Source: Lepraria neglecta (lineage: Eukaryota > Ascomycota > Lecanoromycetes > Lecanorales > Stereocaulaceae). Taken from it: a stretch of 64,000 bases of DNA. Below are positions 57,266 through 64,000 of the stretch, piece after piece (the first letter of the stretch is position 1; every line of letters begins with the position of its first letter). The notes beneath the pieces were generated by a model. The model worked only from the letters and a program-made list of their open reading frames with translations. It was not told where the DNA came from and ran no database searches. Both the position numbers and the translations under genes were made by a program. The DNA lies in NCBI GenBank assembly GCA_033220425.1, contig CM065653.1, positions 1,302,001 to 1,366,000 of the forward strand, written 5' to 3'.

Positions 57266-58959
57266 ATCCAGGGGAGATAAACCTCAGCCATGTAGTTCGC
57301 CAGCTCCTTCAAAGCCGCAATGATTTGGAATATGCCCAACATGGTTTTGGTGTCGCCAAGCACCCCGCAATCTAGGATACGAACCTTCCGCGTGGTCGCT
57401 CCCGTCTCCCTTGGAAGCAAGTCGGCCATCGAGAACGACCACCGAGAGGCCTGGACCTTGATCAACGGCAATGTCGGCATTTGCTGATTTTCGGACGTCA
57501 AAGTTTGGAATCGCGCAAAGAGTGCGATAGCCCAAAACCCCAGTTGAAGGTCTTGCTTTTCGTTGAGGTTCGCATCCGGTTTGACTTCGAAGAATATCGC
57601 AAGGACCGTCTCGTAGCTCTGCGTCAGTCCCGTCGTGAGGTGATGGAGAGAAGAGTTAGCAGGTTCACTCCGTTCGTTCGCCGTGGTCCTCAGCTCTCTA
57701 CACTTCTTACCGATCTTGGCGAGAATTTTATCCCCTACGCCTGTTTGGTGGTCGGTTGCGCGTAAGTAGCAACAGAAGTCCACCTTTTGGGTGATTTTGG
57801 TTGCTTTCGGATTCATCGGAGTCAGTCGTCTCGAGAGCTCGGTCGATACCGTCGTGACATCCTTGAAGTGGATTCCTTGCCGTTGCCAGTAACCACTGAG
57901 CGCAATATCGAACACCTGGACAATCACCCGAGCACTCCATTCGCTCCCGCCGAACCCGAACTTCCTCAATGCCCTCTTCGTATGTTCCAAGACTTCTTTG
58001 GCCCTGTGCCAGAACACCTCTTCAGCCACTTCCGGACCCGACCATTGAGGCGGGCCCGCTTCGAAGCGGGCGAGCTCAGCACCCCTGTCCCACTGCTTCT
58101 CGTCCGGCGTCGCCTCCATGTAGTTGTCCTCCACAATCGGCGTGTAAATGGTACTGAATTGCATTCCTTTTCGCATTTGGCGCGGTATCACAGCGTGGCC
58201 TTTACCGATATCCAGTAGCCGGAGCACGACACCTTCTACGTCATGCGAGAGTTCGGCGTCCCTGTCGTCGAGTTGCATGGGTGCAATCTCAAAGTACTTG
58301 AGAAACAGATAGGTCAACTTCGTCGGGCTCGGGGGGCGTGTAGGGCTATCGGACCGTCCAGGGGCTTTGGAGCCTTTGGAACTGATACACGACCGAGTAT
58401 CACTCTCCGTGCGTCGAGGGTCCCCGTAGCTGACATATGACGTATCATCACCACCTGGGGGGTCCAGCTTGGGGGCGTTCAGGAACAGCGATACCGACGA
58501 GGCGGCATAAATCGATAACGAATCGCTATCCTCGGCCCCCTCCGCTCGAGACTCGAGTACTGGGACCGCCGGTGCGGGTGAAGCCGCAATTGGGGTTGGA
58601 GCCACCAGACCGGGTGGTTGTCGACGAGTTCCGCCTTTGTCCTCGGGGGAGGATTGGCGTGAGCGACGGGGTGATTGTCGTCGAGGAGCCCCGCTTTTGT
58701 CCTCGGGGGAGGATTGCTGTGAGCGAGTCTGGTACTGGGATATGCTGTTGGGCGGGTCTATTTCTTCCAGCTTTCGACGTTTCCTCAGATGGGGAGAAGG
58801 ATAGGGCGCTTGGGAATCGGAGGAGATGTATTCCGCCGGCTTAGCTGGGTGCTGGTCCAACCAGATATTAATGCTGTCCGAAGATCTGGAAGAGTTGGAT
58901 GGGCTACGGGGGTGTTTTGAAAGTAACATCTTGAATGGATAAGTGAATATCTTCCTCAT
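57238..58959 (-). CDS. Fungal PD-(D/E)XK nuclease-like protein
   Basis: An intronless frame of 573 residues from the ATG at 58959; a second ATG at 58929 (MLLSKHPRSPS) is equally possible. The first 210 residues are disordered and Ser/Pro/Arg-rich, with KRRK and a twice-repeated QSSPEDK segment. NIWLDQHP near residue 31 is like the usual start of this family. The C-terminal half has KVDFCCYL (Asp 394) and, 64 residues later, FFEVKP (Glu 458, Lys 460), then LQLGFWAIALF (Gln 472). These D, E-x-K and Q positions fit the PD-(D/E)XK fold of the fungal family often annotated PDDEXK_12. Nuclease activity is inferred, not shown. The reading frame is whole although its surroundings are decayed. Confidence 0.78.
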   Translation of the reverse strand: MRKIFTYPFKMLLSKHPRSPSNSSRSSDSINIWLDQHPAKPAEYISSDSQAPYPSPHLRKRRKLEEIDPPNSISQYQTRSQQSSPEDKSGAPRRQSPRRSRQSSPEDKGGTRRQPPGLVAPTPIAASPAPAVPVLESRAEGAEDSDSLSIYAASSVSLFLNAPKLDPPGGDDTSYVSYGDPRRTESDTRSCISSKGSKAPGRSDSPTRPPSPTKLTYLFLKYFEIAPMQLDDRDAELSHDVEGVVLRLLDIGKGHAVIPRQMRKGMQFSTIYTPIVEDNYMEATPDEKQWDRGAELARFEAGPPQWSGPEVAEEVFWHRAKEVLEHTKRALRKFGFGGSEWSARVIVQVFDIALSGYWQRQGIHFKDVTTVSTELSRRLTPMNPKATKITQKVDFCCYLRATDHQTGVGDKILAKIGKKCRELRTTANERSEPANSSLHHLTTGLTQSYETVLAIFFEVKPDANLNEKQDLQLGFWAIALFARFQTLTSENQQMPTLPLIKVQASRWSFSMADLLPRETGATTRKVRILDCGVLGDTKTMLGIFQIIAALKELANYMAEVYLPWIEKVLLAGV

Positions 58960-60096
58960 AACTGCTTGTATCACTCTCGCCGCCACCAGTTATAAGATTA
59001 ACCCCGGGAACCTCCCACAAGGCAACCAACCAAATTTCCCTGCGAGGAGCACATGGCCTTCAACATCTAGTTGATTCCCTTATCCTTTGGCTTCATCCCT
59101 CTCGTGCTATGGTGTCCCGCAAGCGTCTATCGGTGCCGTCATATGGTGCCTGGCACTCTCCCAGTAATACTTGGTATTCGTGAGATAGACGTGCCTTCGT
59201 AGCTTCAGGTAGACTAGAGGAAAACATGAATCCACCGGTTGTAGCGGGCCAATATTCTCCAGTATCCTGTTCCGAGCCATTGACTGAAACAAAGCATACT
59301 TTTAGCTCTCCGTATGAAAGACCGGGATCAAAGACCGCGGCGAGGTCTTTCATGCCCCAGAACATCTCTATACCAAACGGCCTTGGCCTTTTACGTCCCT
59401 GGGTTCCTCGCCGCCGGCCTCAAATCTCCCCGACTCGGATGTTGGGTATGTACACCGTAGGTTAAGGATCGAGTGTGCTGCCAACGTTAAATTTTGCATG
59501 ATAGTATACCGGTAAGAGTGGCTACGAGGAAGCGCGGGTTGCGCCGAATATCTAGATCACAGGAAGGAGAAAGGAAACATCTAAGGAACAATCTATCGTT
59601 GCATGCTATTCGAGCTGACAATACTAAACGTTTCGGCCTTAGGAGGAATCAACATTACGCGCCGCCCCATTTGCTGACCAGCATTTATAATGTTCACGTC
59701 TACTACGACATGAACATGATATTGTGCTGTCCCCCTTCACGTCGCCTTATTGAGAGTAACGTGCCTGCTTGGCAGCGCTGCCCTCTCCTGCACCGGTAGA
59801 CTTGCGCTTCCAGTTAGCTATCATCTTGTTCATAGCCATCGAAGTTCCCAATACTGGCTTCAATGTCAGTGCCATGTCTGTCAGTTGGTGCATATACATG
59901 ACTTACGTGCTTTTGGCGCAGGCATCAGTTGATCCGGTATCTTTGCCGCAGGAATCGGACGCCCCAACGAAGCCACAGGATCCCCCTAGGTCTTCGCCGC
60001 CGTCTTCTGCACGCCAAAGATATCGGCCGATGTCGATGGCGGTTTGGGTATGCTCAAGCTAGGATTGCTGAACTCGTTAAAGAACCCGGATGCCGG
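58960..60096. other. Upstream region with an unassigned frame
   Basis: 1.1 kb. A minus-strand frame with ATG at 59365 and stop at 59093 (MFWGMKDLAAVFDPGLSYG...) looks protein-like and is preceded by KRPRPFGIE in the same frame, but it matches no family I know. It may be the 3' exon of a lost gene. Nothing else is supported. Confidence 0.35.
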
Positions 60097-60693
60097 TTAC
60101 TTGAATCGTGGCTTGGCCCGTGTTGCCACATCTTGCTCCTCGAAAGCTTCGTCGGCCTCTCCCTGCATCGGATCGTCCGGTATCGGCTTGTCCTTGTCGT
60201 ATGCTGGACCGTAGGGTCCTATAACATTCTCGGCGTCGACCACCACGCCTTCTCCTTCCGCAAGATCTACCCTACAAGGCTCAGGCCATCCTATCCGGCT
60301 CGGAGTATCGGGGTAGACCGCCCTCCCCTTGCCTTTGTTATCCTTCTCGACTTCGCTCCCAGGCTCTTTATCATCCGAGGAGAATATCACCGTGACTTCT
60401 GCATCTTGTCTCCGCAGCGTGCCCCCTAAGCAGCGTTCAAACCATTCCTGAAGGATGCCAATATAGCCGTCTTGTCCTGGGCGCAGAAGGCGGTCCGCCA
60501 TCAGCTGGACCAACCCGTAAAATGACAGATGGCCCTGTCCATCGCGTGAGACGTCGACCCCGAGGTAGGCTGCGAGACCCATGAGACACGTTTCCTCAGG
60601 ATAATCACAGGGTGACATACCCTCAACGGCGGCGATGTACACGGTTAGAAGCTCCCCTTCTGTTCTCACGTGTCGACGTATCAATGCCTGGAT
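60097..60693 (-). CDS. Unidentified protein, 3' exon (partial model)
   Basis: An open exon of about 198 codons ending in TAA at 60097. It lacks an ATG near its 5' end, and a CCCTAG acceptor at 60694 suggests an upstream exon. A possible partner (…HSSTPSITEASQIDTSA) ends at a GTGAAC donor at 60762, but I could not find its start. The exon begins IQALIRRHVRTEGELLTVYIAAVEG, continues with LAAYLGVDVSRDGQGHLSFYGL and ends in an acidic Gly/Asp/Glu-rich tail. No domain was recognised. It could be a live small gene or a remnant; codon appearance is good and there is no internal stop. Confidence 0.4.
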   Translation of the reverse strand: MQALIRRHVRTEGELLTVYIAAVEGMSPCDYPEETCLMGLAAYLGVDVSRDGQGHLSFYGLVQLMADRLLRPGQDGYIGILQEWFERCLGGTLRRQDAEVTVIFSSDDKEPGSEVEKDNKGKGRAVYPDTPSRIGWPEPCRVDLAEGEGVVVDAENVIGPYGPAYDKDKPIPDDPMQGEADEAFEEQDVATRAKPRFK

Positions 60694-60763
60694 CTAGGGC
60701 TACGGTTAGCTACCGCATACGGGCATGAAGCACGGCCTACTTATATCACGGACAAAGTTCACC

Positions 60764-61773
60764 GCGGACGTGTCTATCTGGCTCGCTTCGGTGATGGACG
60801 GTGTGGAGCTATGGCGATGAGAGAAACAACTAAGGATGCGGTGTGAGATCTTAGTAACAGGCCACGAAGCCTAACCCAGGCGAAGTAGAAATAGGTGTAC
60901 GTGAAAGAGTGCTATCTGTGATAGAATTTGGCTGGTGTTGATGTTGATATCAAGCGATGTTGATGTGTGGCATCAATGGTTCCAGAAGAATTTAATTGCG
61001 TGAGAGGACTAACCCATCTGCTTCGAGTGGGCGAGCCTACTTATTGTAATTCATTGAGACCCAATTCCTTCTGCGCAAAGAGGTGTCTGAATCTTCCAGC
61101 GCGTTCAGCGATGCCGTAAAGCGAGCGCTGCGAGCGTCGTGAGCTCGAAAGAGAAATTGTTGGCGCTGACAACGTACGAGTTGGCAACCTCAGAATTAGA
61201 AATTGCAAACGCGAAGAGCCTCATTTGGTCGAACAAACGGAAAACTGGCATGTGGAAACTTCCGAGATTACTTCATTTGGCAAAAAGAAAGGTTCTCAAG
61301 CACGATGATCAGCTGCAGAAGGAACTAGGCCTATCGTTCGCGGCATCAAGTGAGTTGGAGGTACTAAAGCAATGGGACATGAGCATTTGATTGCCGAGTG
61401 TGATGTTAGTCTACGAGGTACTTGTGATTTTTCCGCGCGAATTGAAGAGAGAGTAGCCCTCGCCGATTGTTGATCCCAGACTGGCCAATTTCGGTGTGAA
61501 ATCGTACAAGCTTTGAAGTTCAGTGGATAGGATACATCGATGTGGCTACTTGAAATCGGGCTAGAAGAACGAGAGGCAGCTTCCCTCTGGGGGCAAGAAC
61601 GTTATTGAGTTGAAGGCATAGAAGTAAGATACAACTAATTATGATTCGCAACAAGAGCTCAAAGACTATGAAGGCACCTTCGAAATCGACCAAATCATGC
61701 AATCCCTGAAAAACGAACCCCCCTGCTTCCACAATTTAAGACCATTACCAGCCGTATCACCTAGTCCACCAGA
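60764..61773. other. Decayed region with coding-like fragments
   Basis: About 1 kb. On the plus strand at 61050-61140 the frame FIETQFLLRKEVSESSSAF... reads like helical protein and then stops. A second frame to 61390 (KLPRLLHLAKRKVLKHDDQL) continues in similar style. Together they look like an eroded coiled-coil C-terminus of an unknown gene. Confidence 0.35.
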
Positions 61774-63748
61774 TTAGCACTCCCAAACCCCAAGCCCATC
61801 AAGGAAACAAAACTCACAATTATTAACCGGCTCCCCCAAACGATCCTGACATGTCTGAACATTCGCATCAACCTGGGTCACATCCATGAAATTCAGCGGA
61901 GGCGGGCAATTAGCGCCGCCTTCGAACTTAGCCGTCACCGCAATGAAATTGTCCTGCTGTGTCTGTGTCTTTGAATCTGATGGGCCGGGTCCAAATACTA
62001 TGGCGTTGCCACCTAGATTTTGGCAGAAATCGAAAATGGTGTCGTTGGCGTTGTCCAGGGTCATGAAGAAGTTGGGGTCGCCTTGTTGATTGCTGTTGTT
62101 TTCGGAGGCGCAGGTGACGATACCGAGGTCGACGTTGCGGGTTACTGGTAGGGTTGACGGTGTTAATGGTGCCGGTGGTGGTGTGGTTGAGGTGACTGCA
62201 GCAAAGGGTGTAGGAGAGAGTGTAGAAGAGATGGTAGAGGAAGTTGTGGGAGACGTTGTGGAGGAAATTGTGGAGGAGACAGTTGATGAGGCTGCTGAGG
62301 ATCTTGCTGGGAACGAAACCAAGCCGGTGGGGAAGATGCCTGAGCCTGAGGGGATCACGCCTGTGGGAAAGACTTCCGGGAGGGTTAATAAGAAGCTCTG
62401 GGGGGAAGAAGTTCGAAAATTGTGGAAACGAGTCCGAAACTGCGTCTACAGTTTTGGCGCAGCCGATTGTCGTCGTCGTGGCGGATGGCTGCCCAAGCTC
62501 CTCTGCTTGTATTTGTTCCAGGGCGGATAGAACGGCAGAGGCCATGCGTTGGTGGGCATTAGATTGTGGGTGAAAAAGGCGTAGATATGAATCGGAGATT
62601 AATGATGCGATATTCAGGGTGTCGTTAACATTTCGTAAGTCTTGATTGTGTTGCTTCCATTGCTCAATCAGAGTGAGGTTATTTTCCAAGCGCGTCTTGA
62701 ACTCAGAGACGATGTTGGCCTCATACGGACCCATCTGATCTGCCGGTGCATTTGCCGCTGTAAAGGTGTCGAATGTGTCTTTTGGTATTGCGGAAATCCG
62801 ATTCTCGGATGGTTTCATACCGCGTACGTCATCATCAAGAGTCGAATACCATTCGTAAAAGGCGAGAGTCTCTCGATTGTCGTCTTTCCCTGAGTTCTCA
62901 TCCACCCCAGGCTCGCAATATTTGCCATCGATGTCATCAAGGAGGTGTTCCCATTCTACAAATATAACGTGATTACCTGCTCGTTCGACAGCGGCTTTGA
63001 GCTTGGAGTTCATGAGGTCGACCAAATCGTTCATTTCCGTGCGCCGTTTCTGTGTCAGGAACCCTCTTTCAGGCCAATTGAACCAAGCCGTCCAAGTCAC
63101 GTCGTCACATTGGGTAGTTGAAGTGTCAAAGAATTTAGCATACGCTGTCCAGAAAACTTTGGAATTTGAATAAGCGAGCTTTCGGATGGCACCCTGTGCG
63201 AGATCATCCAGACTCTTGGCGAGACTGGGCTTTTCGATCTCATTCCTTGCCTCCAATAGCCAGTGGTCGCACATGTCAACTTTATGGAGGTATATATAGG
63301 TACAAGCGTCTACAACGTCCTTGAAAAAGACGTCGTTACCGCCAGCGGAAAGAGTCATCATCATCATGGTGTTATCCGATAAAGTGTTGATTTGCTTTTC
63401 CAAGACCTGGGATATCGTGTGACCAAGGCAGGGAAGATTATGAAACTTCCGATCAGGGTCGTTGCCGAGGCTTTTGTCATTGTTGATCAAATTTCCATAT
63501 GCACCGTCGTATCGCGAGCACCACCAGCCGGTACGTACACCGGCTCCAATTCCGCTAGCAAAGGAGTCACCGACAGCCGCCCACTCCTTGATCCATGAAT
63601 GGTCGAAGGGAGTGCGCGCTACTGTCTTGAAGTCGATGGAGTTTCGCCGCACAAGTTGACGGGCATGTGATGGTGTGAGGTTGGGAGCAAAGCCTATGGC
63701 CGAGCTGCTCCAGACCCAAAAGGCGAGGACCAAGATTGATACAACCAT
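61774..63748 (-). CDS. Secreted SGNH/GDSL hydrolase with Ser/Thr stalk
   Basis: The ATG at 63748 opens a signal peptide (MVVSILVLAFWVWSSSAIGFA). The SGNH core has GDSFASGIGAG (Ser 62), SAGGNDVFF (Asn 138) and LFHPQSNAHQRMA (His 393), with several Cys for disulfides. It is likely a secreted esterase or lipase-like enzyme. After about residue 440 the original frame turns to nonsense-like, His/Arg-rich sequence. A second frame carries a Ser/Thr/Pro stalk (TVSSTISSTTSPTTSSTI) and a Cys-containing C-terminal module ending CEFCFLDGLGVWEC, stop at 61774. An intron between about 62300 and 62450 (branch-like CTTATTAAC, acceptor CCCACAG at 62368) would link them, but I found no donor in the right phase. 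The 3' structure is therefore unsettled. Confidence 0.75.
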
Positions 63749-64000
63749 AGCGCTTCGAGTCAGACGGAGTATAGAGTGGTAAAAGTGGAATGACCAAAGG
63801 AAGATACCTCAAAAGAGACAAAACAAGGAGAGAGTATAAGTATTAAGGGACCAAACGAACTGGCTCAAACACCTTATGGAATGAGTCATTTATCGCCGTG
63901 GACATGAAATAGCAAAGTCTCTCGGCTGTGTAGTTTCCAACTTCACCAGTTTAGTGCTTGCCAGGTTTCAGAAGACTGTTGTGATTCAACGATATTCAGA
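63749..64000. other. Right edge, SGNH hydrolase upstream region
   Basis: 252 bp upstream of the minus-strand SGNH gene. A TACTTATACTC stretch about 85-90 bp before the ATG may act as a TATA-like element. Confidence 0.35.

Overview
This window looks like a chromosome segment of a filamentous ascomycete (Pezizomycotina). Most genes carry one to seven short introns of about 47-60 bp with GTRNGN donors and YAG acceptors. The gene families include fungal types such as an LDB19-type arrestin, NUXM, an ATP13-type mitochondrial factor, a DUF7025-AAA ATPase and the fungal PD-(D/E)XK family. I cannot name the species or class from sequence alone. All exon joins given here were found by eye from splice motifs and reading frame; no transcript evidence was available.

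Layout. From 0.3 to 25.1 kb lies a dense housekeeping block: an F-box-like protein (-), cullin-4 (-), the inner-ring nucleoporin NUP192 (-), the ATM-type kinase TEL1 (+), mitochondrial DNA polymerase gamma MIP1 (-) and a RING/SUMO-targeted ubiquitin ligase candidate (+). NUP192/TEL1 and MIP1/RING are divergent pairs; TEL1/MIP1 are convergent. From 25 to 29 kb is gene-poor DNA with a broken P450 and a small membrane protein. From 29.6 to 36.9 kb lie an LDB19/Art1-like arrestin (-), a DUF7719-like membrane protein (-), GPI12/PIG-L (+), the complex I subunit NUXM (-) and a COMPASS SHG1-domain protein with a long Arg/Asp tail (+). At 37-39 kb is a second broken P450. From 39.6 to 52.2 kb lie a CofD/UPF0052 protein (+), an amidohydrolase (-) and a 2OG-Fe(II) oxygenase (+) sharing one promoter region, an ATP13-like mitochondrial protein (-), a coiled-coil protein with an internal Zn2Cys6-like cluster (-) and a CorA Mg2+ transporter (-). 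From 52.6 to 61.5 kb is a decayed region with a broken AAA ATPase, one intact-looking PD-(D/E)XK nuclease-like gene and unidentified coding remnants. From 61.8 to 63.7 kb is a secreted SGNH hydrolase (-).

Themes. Several genes in the first 25 kb serve genome maintenance (CUL4, TEL1, MIP1, the RING ligase), but nothing shows that they act as one unit. The accessory stretches at 25-29, 37-39 and 52-61 kb hold pseudogenes of large fungal families. I saw no rRNA, tRNA, CRISPR array, intact transposon or viral element. No single undescribed system stands out. The best leads are the intact PD-(D/E)XK gene in decayed surroundings, the repeated conserved peptide in the SHG1 protein, the internal Zn2Cys6-like cluster, and the microhomology-flanked loss of the AAA ATPase core.
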